A stretch of 35,575 nucleotides of DNA from contig CAVGTF010000007.1 of NCBI GenBank assembly GCA_963632245.1, positions 1 through 35,575 on the forward strand. The letters are read 5' to 3'. Under the pieces are notes generated by a model. The model did not search any database, had not been told where the DNA came from, and saw only the letters and a list, made by a program, of their open reading frames with translations. Shown here one piece after another: positions 23,459 through 32,592 of the stretch; positions within the stretch are counted from its first letter, which is position 1, and every line of letters begins with the position of its first letter. The DNA comes from UBA1724 sp963632245 (GTDB taxonomy: Bacteria > Verrucomicrobiota > Lentisphaeria > Oligosphaerales > Oligosphaeraceae). The position numbers and the translations under genes are program-made.

Positions 23459-25414
23459 CTATGCCTTTAGGCCATCGGCCATGAGCTTGGTCACCTGCTT
23501 TGCGAAGGCCAGCGGGTCTTCCACGGGCTGGTTCTCCATGAGGCACGCGGCATCAAAGAGGAGCTTCGCACCTTCTTCCAGACGGGGATCCTTCTCGTCT
23601 TTGGCGAGGAGCTCGCGGAGGGCGACCACCAGGGGATGGTCGGCGTTGATCTCCAGGATCTGCTTGGTGTCGGGCACCTCCTGCTTGAGGGCCTTCATCA
23701 TGCGCTGCATCTGGGGGCTCAGCGCCCACTCGGGATCCACCAGGCAGCAGGCGCTGTCGGTGAGGCGGCGGGAGAGACGGACCTCCTCCACCTTGTCCTT
23801 CAGCAGCTCCTTCAGGCGCGCCAGCAAGGGCGCGTTGGCCTCCTGGGCCGCCTTCTCCTCGGCCTCGTGGGCCTTCTTCTCTTCGGCGCTCTCCAGATCG
23901 ACCTCGCCCTTGGAGATGTCGCGCAGGTGCTTGCCCTGGTAGTTGTCCAGGGAGGGGATCACGAATTCGTCGACGGTGTCGGTGAGCAGCAGGACTTCGT
24001 AGCCCTTCTTGCGGAAGGCCTCCAGGCGGGGGGAGTTCTTGGCGTTGGCGAGGGCCTCGGCGGTGAGGTAGTAGATTTCGGTTTGTCCCTCGGGCATGCG
24101 CTTCACGTAGTCGGCGAGGGTGGTGCGCTGCTTGTCCTCCAGGGCGGTGGAGTGGAAGAGGAGCAGATTCTGGATCTTCTCGCTGTTCTCGAAGTCCTCG
24201 CGGAGGCCCTCCTTGAGGATGGCGCCGAAGTTTTCGTAGAAGGTCTCGTAGCGCTCGGGCGCATTCTTCTGGAGATCGGCGAGGGTATCCAGGGTCTTCT
24301 TGATGATGTTCTTGCGGATGATGGTCAGCGCGCGGGCCTCCTGGAGCATCTCACGGGAGACATTCAGGGGGAGATCCGCGGAGTCCACCACGCCGCGCAG
24401 GAATCGAAGATATCGCGGCAGCAGCTGTTCGCAGGCATCGGTGATGAAGACGCGGTGGACATAGAGCTGGATGCCGTGGGGGGTGTTTTCCTGGACCAGC
24501 ATGTCCCAGAGTGGCTTCTGGGGAATGTAGACCAGCGCCTTGAATTCGGCCTGTCCTTCCACGGACCAATGGAGGGTTTCGAAGGGCTCCTGGAAGTCGT
24601 GGGAGAGGTGTTTGTAGAATTCGTTGTATTCCTCGGGCTTCACCTCGGATTTGGAGCGCAGCCAGATGGCCTGCTGGGAGTTCAAGGTGTCCTCCTTCAG
24701 GACCGTCTTCGGGGGCACCGGCTTGCCGTCGGCATCCAGGACCTGCTTGCCATCGGCGTCCAGGACACTCTCCTGGTGTTCGCAGTCCATGACGATGGGG
24801 TGTTCCACGAAATCGGAGTACTTCTTCACGATCTTGCGGAGGCGCCACTCTTCCAGGAATTCGGTCTCGTCCTCCTTGAGATGCAGGATCACATCGGTGC
24901 CGCGGGTCTCTTTCTCTACGGCATCCAGGGTGTAGAAGCCATCGCCTTTGGAGACCCAGCGGGAGCCCTGGGACTTGTCAGCGCCGGCGTGGCGGGTGAT
25001 CAGGGTCACCTCGTCGGCCACCATGAAGGCGGAGTAGAATCCCACGCCGAATTGTCCGATGAGCTCGGGAGGAAGCTCCTCCTTGTTGCCCTTCAGATTC
25101 TCCAGGAAGTGCTTGGTGCCGGAGTTTGCCACGGTGCCGATGTTCTTCTCCACTTCGTCAGCACTCATGCCGATGCCGTTGTCGCGGATGGTCAGCGTCC
25201 GTGCATCCTTGTCCACGATCAGCTTGATCTTCCAGTCGGGATCATTCTCCAGCAACGAGGCGTCCTTCAGGGATTCGAAACGGCAACGGTCGATGGCATC
25301 GGAGGCGTTAGAGATGATCTCCCGCAGGAAGATCTCTTTGTTGGAATAGAGGGAGTGGATCACCAGGTCGAGCATCTGCTTGACCTCGGTCTTGAATTCA
25401 TGCTGATTGCTCAT
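23459..25414 (-). CDS. htpG: Hsp90 chaperone HtpG
   Basis: Cytoplasmic ATP-dependent chaperone. 651 residues with the GHKL ATPase fold: EIISNASDAIDR (E and N for Mg-ATP), DNGIGM, GTVANSGTKHF and GQFGVGFYSAFMVAD. The middle domain has LPLNVSREMLQ with the catalytic arginine, and the C-terminal dimerisation domain is present. Compared with E. coli (624) it has a short insert in the middle domain containing a tandem LDADGK duplication. The start at 25414 (MSNQHEFKTEVKQML) fits the family; there is only a weak GAGAG upstream, and the longer frame is repeat-derived. Confidence 0.96.
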   Translation of the reverse strand: MSNQHEFKTEVKQMLDLVIHSLYSNKEIFLREIISNASDAIDRCRFESLKDASLLENDPDWKIKLIVDKDARTLTIRDNGIGMSADEVEKNIGTVANSGTKHFLENLKGNKEELPPELIGQFGVGFYSAFMVADEVTLITRHAGADKSQGSRWVSKGDGFYTLDAVEKETRGTDVILHLKEDETEFLEEWRLRKIVKKYSDFVEHPIVMDCEHQESVLDADGKQVLDADGKPVPPKTVLKEDTLNSQQAIWLRSKSEVKPEEYNEFYKHLSHDFQEPFETLHWSVEGQAEFKALVYIPQKPLWDMLVQENTPHGIQLYVHRVFITDACEQLLPRYLRFLRGVVDSADLPLNVSREMLQEARALTIIRKNIIKKTLDTLADLQKNAPERYETFYENFGAILKEGLREDFENSEKIQNLLLFHSTALEDKQRTTLADYVKRMPEGQTEIYYLTAEALANAKNSPRLEAFRKKGYEVLLLTDTVDEFVIPSLDNYQGKHLRDISKGEVDLESAEEKKAHEAEEKAAQEANAPLLARLKELLKDKVEEVRLSRRLTDSACCLVDPEWALSPQMQRMMKALKQEVPDTKQILEINADHPLVVALRELLAKDEKDPRLEEGAKLLFDAACLMENQPVEDPLAFAKQVTKLMADGLKA

Positions 25415-25652
25415 GTGTATTCTCTCAAGGATATCTGTGTATTTTTCGTGCCCGAATATCCCGACGCGCGCGCGACGGGTAAAAAACGGGAAAGTAAAAA
25501 AAAGGGAAAACGAGTCCCCGGCGGAAAAATTCGCCAAGGAGGCGCTACCGGAAAATGCCCCGGACGCGTAAAGTCCACAGGACTCCCAAAACACGCTGGA
25601 GTTCCGGAAAACCGCATAAGATAATGCGCCGGAGAAAGACTCCAATAAAAAA

Positions 25653-25777
25653 GCCGCAAGTACTTAGCAATTAGTGGCTAGCGGTTAGCTATTCGGTCGC
25701 TACGCGGCTCTTCCGCCGCACACGCGGCGGTACCGTGCCGCGGCAAGAGCCGCGGAAGAGCGCCTGCGGCGCCGCTT
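25653..25777 (+). repeat. MITE-like repeat, diverged copy
   Basis: Begins AAGTACTTAGCAATTAGTGG as at 17.2 kb, then GC-rich hairpins (CGGCTCTTCCGCCG, CGGCGGTACCGTGCCGCGG and the inverted GAAGAGCGCCTGCGGCG). The 25415-25816 interval has no gene; 25415-25652 should hold the htpG promoter, but no convincing box is visible. Confidence 0.6.
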
Positions 25778-25816
25778 TCATTTTCTCCCTACTACCTTCG
25801 CCCTACTATCCGCCGG

Positions 25817-28018
25817 TTACGCCAGTGTGGCTTGGAGTTTTTCGGCGAGGGAGGATAGCTTATCGGCGTAGTATGCGATATTTTCGTCGCGGCTGGTGGG
25901 ATCGGCCTCTTCTTCGAGCTTTGAGTTTTCTACCACGGAGACGGTCTTTTTGGTGCCGGTGACATAGTATCGGAGGGAGTCTCCGGGGGCGTATGTGCGG
26001 GTCTTTGCGCGGGCGGCCAGTTCGTAGACGGCGGCGCGCTTGCCCTTTCCGGAGGAGAGCGCCTTCTGGTAGGCGTCCACGGATTGGGTGAGATTCTCCT
26101 TCTTGAGGAAGTCGGCCAGGGGGAGGGTGTGTTCGCGGATCTTTTGGAGATACTGTTCCTTGAGGGGCGTCAGATCGTGGTCGTCCTGCAGGAGGATCTG
26201 TTGGAGTGCCTCCTGGATGAATCGTCGCAGGAAGGGCTCCAGTCCGCGGGAGCGCAGTGCGGCGCCGTGGAGGGAGATCCTGTTGTTGTCTTCCAGGAGT
26301 GCGTAGTTTTTGCTCTTGTAGGAGAACATTGCGGCGAAGACGCCATCCAATTCCACCTCAATGCCCTGCGGCAGGAATTGCTGGATCTCCGCGCGCATTT
26401 CCTCGGGCTGGATGCCCGTGGGGGGCTGGAAGTAGATTCCATCGGTGTCCATTTCCAGAATGCGCGCCTGTTGTCCTTCCAGGAGGGCTTTCATGTGTTC
26501 CAGGATGGCGCGGCCCTCGGCGGTGACCTTCTGGGCCAGCGCGTAGTCATTGAAGGTGCCTTGTGCGAATCCCAGATATCCGTAGAAGGAGTTAATGAGG
26601 ATCTTGAAGGAGTTCTGGAGTGCCGTGAATTCCTCTTTCTTCTCGGGAGTGGGTGCGGTTTTGGCGGCGTCCTTTGCCAGGAGGCGGAATTCCCGGAAGT
26701 GTTCCAGCAGATGGATGAAGACCCCCAGGGGATCCCGCGCGGGTGACTGCCGTTCTTTCAGGAGCACGGAGGGATAGAGGGAGCGCACATCCAGATGCCA
26801 GGCGGGACGGAAGACTCCGATGCTCTCCACGGCGGTGAGGGCGCCCTCGAAGGGCACGGGGCTCTGTGGTGCGGGGAGGGCGGCGCCCTGGTTCAGGTAT
26901 GCCGCGCAGAGCATGGCGTCGATGCGGGTGGCATTTCCGCGCACAACGCAGTTCTGGTAGGTGATTGGCAGGAGCTGCGTCTGGTAGAAGTAGCTGGGAG
27001 AGAGGAGTCGGGAGAGTCCGTCGGTCTCCCGGACATCATCCAGGTTGTATTCCGCCAGCCGCGTGGGATCCTGTTCGTAGAGCGCGGAGATTTCGTTGCC
27101 GGGCACGTAGACGCGGCCCTCGCGGGCGATGCCGAAGTGCCGCGCGCAGGGCTTCAGGCCGTAGGACTCCAGGTCGCGGCGAGAGACATCGTAGAGCATG
27201 ACCAGGTGATAGGTGTCGATGACATGCCGTCCGTAGATATCGTATCGGCGGTAGTTGACGATCTTTTCGGCGATGGTGAGGCGGCTGGGACGCCCCTTTG
27301 CAAGGGCGCCATTGCGTCCCAGGGCGAAGGGGATCTTGTGGAGCTTGCAGCGCTTTTCCAGGTAGTCCAGGTCGAAGGAGAAGATATTGTGTCCTTCGAT
27401 GACATCGGGATCCTGCTTCTGGATGCGGTCGATCATGGCGCGCAGGAGACCCGCTTCGCCGCCGCATTGTGCCTCGGTGAGGCATTCCTCGTAGCCCGTG
27501 GAGTCCTTCAGGGCCACCATGAAGACGATATCGTCGGGGTTCTTGGCGTCGCAGAAGACGCCGGGCTTGCTGGAACGGCATTCGATGTCCAACTGCATGC
27601 GCCGCAGTTGGGAGAACTCCATTCCCCGGAAGAGACGGATCTGCCGATCCATGAGTGCCTGCTGGACGCCCTTGTCGAAGACGCGGTAGGGCGCCAGGGG
27701 CGCGGAGGGGCTCTGCCCCGTCAGGTCTTTCAGGGTCTTGAGGGCGTTGTCATATTCCTCCCAGGAATCGAAGCGCACCCGGCAGCGGTGGAAGCCCTCG
27801 CCCGACAATGGCTCGATATGCGCCTCCGCGCCCAAAGCTTCCGCCAATTGCGTGCCCGCAGTCAGGAGCCAAGGGGAATACGGCTCCCGCAAGACACGGG
27901 TCTCCTTCCCGTCCTCAGAACGCTGGAAGAGCTCCAGTGAACCATCGGGGGCGATCTCCGCCGCTACAATGCGGGACGGCGCTGCGGGTATGACGCGTTC
28001 CAGGTCGGAGAGAGACAT
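25817..28018 (-). CDS. Family B DNA polymerase with 3'-5' exonuclease
   Basis: A 733-residue replicative/repair-type polymerase. Exonuclease motifs: Exo I QLDIEC (about 143), Exo II EGHNIFSFDLDYL and Exo III YNLDDVRET. Polymerase motifs: A WHLDVRSLYPS (about 405), B KILINSFYGYLG (about 470), C EMDTDGIY (about 524), and the later KSKNYAL. All key acidic residues are present, so it should be active. It is distinct from E. coli Pol II in its compact size and divergent N-terminus. It stands alone between repeat-filled spacers. The ATG at 28018 has no Shine-Dalgarno site; a pyrimidine tract precedes it. Confidence 0.93.
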   Translation of the reverse strand: MSLSDLERVIPAAPSRIVAAEIAPDGSLELFQRSEDGKETRVLREPYSPWLLTAGTQLAEALGAEAHIEPLSGEGFHRCRVRFDSWEEYDNALKTLKDLTGQSPSAPLAPYRVFDKGVQQALMDRQIRLFRGMEFSQLRRMQLDIECRSSKPGVFCDAKNPDDIVFMVALKDSTGYEECLTEAQCGGEAGLLRAMIDRIQKQDPDVIEGHNIFSFDLDYLEKRCKLHKIPFALGRNGALAKGRPSRLTIAEKIVNYRRYDIYGRHVIDTYHLVMLYDVSRRDLESYGLKPCARHFGIAREGRVYVPGNEISALYEQDPTRLAEYNLDDVRETDGLSRLLSPSYFYQTQLLPITYQNCVVRGNATRIDAMLCAAYLNQGAALPAPQSPVPFEGALTAVESIGVFRPAWHLDVRSLYPSVLLKERQSPARDPLGVFIHLLEHFREFRLLAKDAAKTAPTPEKKEEFTALQNSFKILINSFYGYLGFAQGTFNDYALAQKVTAEGRAILEHMKALLEGQQARILEMDTDGIYFQPPTGIQPEEMRAEIQQFLPQGIEVELDGVFAAMFSYKSKNYALLEDNNRISLHGAALRSRGLEPFLRRFIQEALQQILLQDDHDLTPLKEQYLQKIREHTLPLADFLKKENLTQSVDAYQKALSSGKGKRAAVYELAARAKTRTYAPGDSLRYYVTGTKKTVSVVENSKLEEEADPTSRDENIAYYADKLSSLAEKLQATLA

Positions 28019-28023
28019 TGTTT

Positions 28024-28207
28024 TGAAAAAAAAAGGAGGAAGGAGGAAGGAGGAAGTTAGGCCAGGGTTTCGGGTGCCCCGAACCCCCGCGCCGGAATCT
28101 ACCGGCGCGTGCACCATGCGCGCCTAAAGTGGCGCGCAGTACCGCCGGCAGGCGGAAGAGATTAGGCGGGGGCACGGGGGGCGCAAGCCCCTCCGTCCTT
28201 TGGGTGC
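28024..28207 (+). repeat. Mosaic repeat, full copy at the start of the polymerase gene
   Basis: Purine tract (28024-28055), TTAGGCCA-GGGTTTCG-ggtgcc-CCGAACCC, GCGCCGG-aatcta-CCGGCGC, GCGCGCC-taaag-TGGCGCGC, TACCGCCGGCAGGCGGAAGA and the G-rich module. It starts about six bases upstream of the polymerase ATG on the opposite strand. Bases 28208-28384 carry further degenerate GC hairpins and an inverted G-rich module. Confidence 0.75.
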
Positions 28208-28384
28208 CCAACTAGGAAGAATCGCTCCGGTGCTAGAACTGTTTTCGAAGGCGGTTTACCGGCACCGCCGCTTCACAGCGGCGGAAGAGCGCCTGCCAAG
28301 TGCCTTTTGGGGTGGCAGAGGGGCTGATAGGGCAGGAACTAACCAAAGGACGGAGGGGCTCTGCCCCCCGTGCCCCCCAAAAAA

Positions 28385-28430
28385 TACCCTAGGGTAGTGG
28401 CGGTTCAGGCCCCCAAAATACCCTAGGGTA
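28385..28430. repeat. Pair of TACCCTAGGGTA palindromes
   Basis: The 12-base perfect palindrome TACCCTAGGGTA occurs at 28385-28396 and 28419-28430, each preceded by a C run and AAAA, 34 bases apart. It could be a protein-binding site or part of the surrounding repeats. Confidence 0.6.
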
Positions 28431-28450
28431 GCAGTAGGGGTGGTACTGGT

Positions 28451-28529
28451 ACCGCCGAAACTTCGGCGGAAGAGCGCCTGCGGCACCTTACAAACTAGTC
28501 ACTAGTCACTAATTGCTAGGTGCTTACGG
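28451..28529 (-). repeat. MITE-like repeat, inverted copy of the 17.2 kb left end
   Basis: The reverse complement matches 17214-17293 closely (GTAAG...TAGCAATTAGTG-CTAGTGA-TAGTTTGTAAGGTGCCGCAGG..., including GCGCTCTTCCGCCG and the closing CGGCGGTA). It is 20 bases past the ubiB stop. Confidence 0.65.
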
Positions 28530-28550
28530 CGCGCCTGCGGCGCAGCCGCG

Positions 28551-30224
28551 CTAGTCCCGTGCCAGGTCGAGTAGGAGCAGTGCGGCCAGGAGGATGCCGA
28601 AGGAGAGTCCCAGGGCTCCCAGAATGGAGAGGTCATTCCAGAGGGGCGGGATCTTGAGTCCCAGGAGCAGTGTGGAATTCAGGAGGATACCGGCGGTGAG
28701 GATCGCGGTGCTTTTTTGGCGCTGTCGGCGGTTGTAGATTCGGAGGAATTCCTCCATTTGGGGAAAATCCTGTCGGAAGGTGAGCCGTCCTTCCTGGAGT
28801 TGTGTGGTGATAGCGCGCAGGTGTGCGGGAGCGCGGGAGGCCAGTTCCAGGAGCTCCAGGAGGTCCTCCAGCCGTTGGTGGACGGATTTCTTGGGGGAGA
28901 ACTGGTGGAGCGCCACATTCATGAGGGCGGGCCGGAGCTGTTTTTCCAGATCGTAGTCGGGATTGAGCTTCCGGAGGAATCCGTCGGCGGTGCCCAGTGC
29001 GCGGACCATGAGGTAGATATGGGGCTTCATGGCGATCTTCAGTCGTCGGCAGACGCCGAAGAGTTGCTGGATGGCGGCGGGGACATCCAGCTGGCTGAGT
29101 GGACCATAGAAGTGCTGGTCCAGGAATTCGCTCATGGCGCATTCCAGGTCGTCGGCATTGGGTTCCTCGTCGTAGTCGCAGAGTCGCAGCAGGAGCTGTG
29201 CGGCATGCTGTTCATTGTGTTCCAGGATGCAGAGGATCAGTCGGCAGAAGAGCTTCCGTTCTTCCCAGGTGAGCCGCCCGCAGGCGCCGAAATCCAAGTA
29301 GCAGATCTTGTTTCCGGGCAGTGCGTAGAGATTTCCGGGATGGGGATCCGCGTGGAAGAATCCGAAGTGGAAGATCTGTTTGAGCGTGAGGTCCGCCACC
29401 GTCTCGGCGAGGGTCTCGGGGGAGAGCCCGGCCTCCCGGAGGACCTGCGGCTGATCCAGCTTCAGTCCCTCGATGAAATCCATCGTGAGGACGTGATCGG
29501 TGCAATAGTTTTCGTGGACTCTCGGGACCACCACACGGGGATCGTCCTGGAATTGCAGGGCGAAGCGGCGCATATTTCCGCGTTCGCTGTGGAAGTTTGC
29601 CTCGGCCTCCAGGGATTGCCGGAATTGCTTTACGACCCGCGGGAGCATGAGGAAGCGGAAGGAGGGATTTCCCTGGTGGAACTGTTCCGTCAGGAACTCC
29701 AGCACATTCAGGTCCGCCTTGATATTGCGGAGGGCGCCGGGCCGCAGGACTTTCACGAAGACCGTGGTGCCGTCCTTGAGGACTGCGCGATAGCCCTGTG
29801 AGAGGGATGCCGCAGCCACGGGGGTGTCGTCGAACTCCTGGAAGAGCTCCTCCAGAGGAGCGCCGAGTTCCTTCTCCAGGGTCTGCCGGGCCTGTTCTTG
29901 TGGGAAAGTGGATACGCTGTCCTGGAGGAGAGAGAGCTCCGCCGCGCAGTCGGCGCCCACCAGATCCGGTCGGGTGGAGAGCATCTGTCCCAGCTTTACG
30001 TAGACGGGCCCCAGCTCCTCGAGGACCTTCCGCAACCGCGCATAGAGCACCGCGGCATCCTGTGGGGTATCGTCGTCATTGCGGAAGCGCCGGCGTACCA
30101 GATGTCGGGTCTTTTGGAAGAAGACGCCCAGACCGTTCCGGAAGATCACCTCCAGGATACGGCGCAACCGTGCCATGTTAGCGCAAGTGCGGTAGGTGGT
30201 GAACAGTGGCGAGAGGAGTCCCAT
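28551..30224 (-). CDS. ubiB: ABC1/UbiB-family atypical kinase
   Basis: A 557-residue protein-kinase-like ATPase linked to quinone synthesis or lipid handling at the inner membrane. KLGQMLSTRPDL (about 76-87, the KxGQ motif), an Ala-rich loop AAASLSQGYRAVL (Gly-Tyr replaces the usual Gln-Val), lysine in VFVKVLRP, HADPHPGN (about 290) and YLDFGACGRL (about 308) are all present. Two C-terminal membrane helices (about 505-553) anchor it. It starts 19 bases after gspE, so it is probably in the secretion operon. The ATG at 30224 lacks a Shine-Dalgarno site. The exact role in this organism is unknown. Confidence 0.88.
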   Translation of the reverse strand: MGLLSPLFTTYRTCANMARLRRILEVIFRNGLGVFFQKTRHLVRRRFRNDDDTPQDAAVLYARLRKVLEELGPVYVKLGQMLSTRPDLVGADCAAELSLLQDSVSTFPQEQARQTLEKELGAPLEELFQEFDDTPVAAASLSQGYRAVLKDGTTVFVKVLRPGALRNIKADLNVLEFLTEQFHQGNPSFRFLMLPRVVKQFRQSLEAEANFHSERGNMRRFALQFQDDPRVVVPRVHENYCTDHVLTMDFIEGLKLDQPQVLREAGLSPETLAETVADLTLKQIFHFGFFHADPHPGNLYALPGNKICYLDFGACGRLTWEERKLFCRLILCILEHNEQHAAQLLLRLCDYDEEPNADDLECAMSEFLDQHFYGPLSQLDVPAAIQQLFGVCRRLKIAMKPHIYLMVRALGTADGFLRKLNPDYDLEKQLRPALMNVALHQFSPKKSVHQRLEDLLELLELASRAPAHLRAITTQLQEGRLTFRQDFPQMEEFLRIYNRRQRQKSTAILTAGILLNSTLLLGLKIPPLWNDLSILGALGLSFGILLAALLLLDLARD

Positions 30225-30243
30225 GTTGCGTTTTGGGCTAGTT

Positions 30244-31974
30244 TTAGCAGACGCGGTGCACTTCAGCCAGATCGGTGATTCCCTGGAGGACCTTCGCCAG
30301 GGCGTTTTGCCGGAAGGGCGCCCAGCCCTCCCGAAGGGCCTCTTCCCGCAACCGTGAATCGGCGCTTTCGGCGGAGATCAGGTCCCGGAGGGGTTCGCCG
30401 ACCTGCAGGATTTCGTAGACGCCCACGCGGCCCAGATAGCCGGTGCCGCGGCAATGGAGGCATCCGCCGGGGGCTGCCTTCCGCGGCACCGAATATGGGA
30501 TTCCCAGCGCCTTCGCGGCCTCTTCCAGCTCTTTGCGGTCCTGTGGGGAGACCGCGTCGTCTGCGATGGCGCACTGTGGGCAGAGCCGGCGGACCAGTCG
30601 TTGTGCCAAGACCAATCGGAGGCAGGTGGCCACCAGATCGGGCTGTGCGCCCATGTTGATCAGGCGGTTTGCCGCGCCGATGGCGTCGTTGGTATGGAGA
30701 GTAGAGAGGACCAGGTGTCCTGTCATGGCCGCCTGCACCGCCATCTCTGCGGTCTCGCGGTCGCGGATTTCGCCCACCAGGATCACATCCGGATCGTGTC
30801 GCAGGATGGAGCGCAGTGCGCCGTCGAAGGTCAGGCCGATTTCGGCGTGTGTCTGGATCTGCGTGATGCCCGGGATATCATATTCCACGGGGTCCTCGAC
30901 GGTGATGATCTTCAGATCCGGGCGACCCTTCATGAGGTGCGTCAGGATGCTGTAGAGGGTGGTGGTCTTTCCGGAGCCGGTGGGGCCGGTGACCAGCATG
31001 AGTCCCGAGGTGCGGTGGAGCTGCTCCTGGAGGAGCGACAGATGGCGCTCCGAGAATCCCAGCGAGCCCATGTCCTTCAGGAGGGTCTCGCCATTGAGGA
31101 TTCTCATGCAGAGGGTCTCGCCGTGTCGGGTGGGCAGCAGGGAGACGCGCAGATCCCAGAGGGAGCCCTTTCGCGCCAGGCGGAGCCGTCCGTCGTGGGG
31201 GAGGCGTTTTTCGGCCAAGTCCAGGCGCGCCAAGACCTTGATGCGGGAGATGATGGCGTCCGACAGGGACTCCATGCCCTTCGGGATGGGGACATCCTGC
31301 AATAATCCGTCTACGCGGAAGCGCAGGCGCAGTCCGTCGGCGAAGGGCTCCAGGTGGATATCGGTGGCGCGGGCATCCAGGGCGGCATCCAGGATATCAT
31401 TGACCAGCCCGCTGACGGAGTCGTCCTCGGGGGGATTCTGGAGGGCGGCGCGGGTCTCTTCGGCGGCCTCGGAGGTCTTTTCCGGGGCCTGTGACGTGCC
31501 CCAGGGCGCTTCCTTGCGCTGGCTCTGGATCCGGCGGATCTTCTCGGCACCCAAGCCGTAGATGCGCTGGCGCTGTTTTGCCAGGCGCGTGGGGGTGACC
31601 AGGAGGGGCTGGCAGGGGATTCCCAAGAGCAGGTGGAGCTGTTCCAACTGTCCCTGTGCTGGCGGATGGGCGAATGCCATCTGGAGCATTCCGTCGCGCA
31701 GGGAGAGTGGCATTGCCTGGAAGCGTGAGGAGAGTTGTTCGGGGACCTTCTCCAGGGCGTCGGCAGAAATCTCCGAGAGCTCTTCTTCCGTGGCTAGTGG
31801 GATTCCGGAGAGATCCGCGAGAGCGCGATAGAGGGTCTCTTCGGGGCAGAGCTCCAGGGATAGGATGGCCTCCTCGGGGGACTGCCCGGTGCGGCGGCAG
31901 CGGTTCTCCGCGGCTTGCGCCTGGGAAGCGGAGATTGCCTTCTCTGAAAGCAGTTTTTCCAGAAGGGGTGCCAT
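30244..31974 (-). CDS. Type II secretion / type IV pilus assembly ATPase (GspE/PilB)
   Basis: Hexameric cytoplasmic ATPase that drives pseudopilus or pilus assembly. 576 residues: an N-terminal GspE/PilB N-domain (about 1-140), a linker, then the core with DIHLEP, Walker A GPTGSGKTT (about 329-337), Asp box and Walker B (DPDVILVGEIRDRET), His box (GHLVLSTLHTNDA) and a zinc site of two CxxC pairs (CPQC about 460, CLHC about 505). All functional motifs are intact. GspE and PilB are hard to tell apart here. It lies between the PilP/GspC-like gene and ubiB. Confidence 0.93.
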   Translation of the reverse strand: MAPLLEKLLSEKAISASQAQAAENRCRRTGQSPEEAILSLELCPEETLYRALADLSGIPLATEEELSEISADALEKVPEQLSSRFQAMPLSLRDGMLQMAFAHPPAQGQLEQLHLLLGIPCQPLLVTPTRLAKQRQRIYGLGAEKIRRIQSQRKEAPWGTSQAPEKTSEAAEETRAALQNPPEDDSVSGLVNDILDAALDARATDIHLEPFADGLRLRFRVDGLLQDVPIPKGMESLSDAIISRIKVLARLDLAEKRLPHDGRLRLARKGSLWDLRVSLLPTRHGETLCMRILNGETLLKDMGSLGFSERHLSLLQEQLHRTSGLMLVTGPTGSGKTTTLYSILTHLMKGRPDLKIITVEDPVEYDIPGITQIQTHAEIGLTFDGALRSILRHDPDVILVGEIRDRETAEMAVQAAMTGHLVLSTLHTNDAIGAANRLINMGAQPDLVATCLRLVLAQRLVRRLCPQCAIADDAVSPQDRKELEEAAKALGIPYSVPRKAAPGGCLHCRGTGYLGRVGVYEILQVGEPLRDLISAESADSRLREEALREGWAPFRQNALAKVLQGITDLAEVHRVC

Positions 31975-31998
31975 CTTTTTAGTCGTGGGGGATATGCG

Positions 31999-32592
31999 CT
32001 ATTTGCGCTCCAGGGTAAAGACCCGGGTCTTTCCGTAGTCGATGGTTCCGGCGTCCTCGCCCTCCGGCGTGGAGAGCAACAGCGCTTTTTCGGTGATAGA
32101 ATTGATCTTCACGCCGCAGTCCAGATCGGCGCCGGTCTGGAGCCAGAGGGTTTGGCCGCCTTTTTCAGAATCGGAGATCTCCAGCTGGACGTAGGTCTTT
32201 CCGGTGAGCGCCTTTCGGAGGGCGCGATAGGTGACTGCCACCCTGCGTTGCGGTGCGGGCTGTGGCGCGGGGGTCTCGACTTGCGCGGGCTTTTCCGGCG
32301 CGGGCGTCTGGACGGGTGTCTGGACAGCGGGCTTGGGGAGTGGGAAGCGCGCCAGGAAGGGGTTTCCGACGCCCTCCACGGGGATCTCCTCCAGGAAGAA
32401 GGGCGTCTCCTGCCGCCAGGGAATCCACTCCGCGGGAGGCGGGAGCTCCCGCATTGGGACAGTGCGTTCCTTTTCCTCGGGGAGGATCACCTGCCAGGTC
32501 AGGAAGCATCCGCCAAAGAGAATCAGCGCCAGGAAGAAGAGCTTCCGCTCTCCGCGATGCGCCAGCATGGAAAGGAGTCCGCGGGAGGTCAT
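31999..32592 (-). CDS. PilP/GspC-like inner-membrane protein
   Basis: 197 residues: a short cytoplasmic N-terminus, a membrane helix (about 17-36, KLFFLALILFGGCFLTWQVI), a periplasmic Pro-rich linker (KPAVQTPVQTPAPEKPAQVE) and a C-terminal beta domain (about 118-197). That layout is the one of GspC/PilP, which link the inner-membrane platform to the secretin. The identification rests on layout and gene position more than on sequence. The ATG overlaps the stop of the preceding gene (ATGA). Confidence 0.6.
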   Translation of the reverse strand: MTSRGLLSMLAHRGERKLFFLALILFGGCFLTWQVILPEEKERTVPMRELPPPAEWIPWRQETPFFLEEIPVEGVGNPFLARFPLPKPAVQTPVQTPAPEKPAQVETPAPQPAPQRRVAVTYRALRKALTGKTYVQLEISDSEKGGQTLWLQTGADLDCGVKINSITEKALLLSTPEGEDAGTIDYGKTRVFTLERK

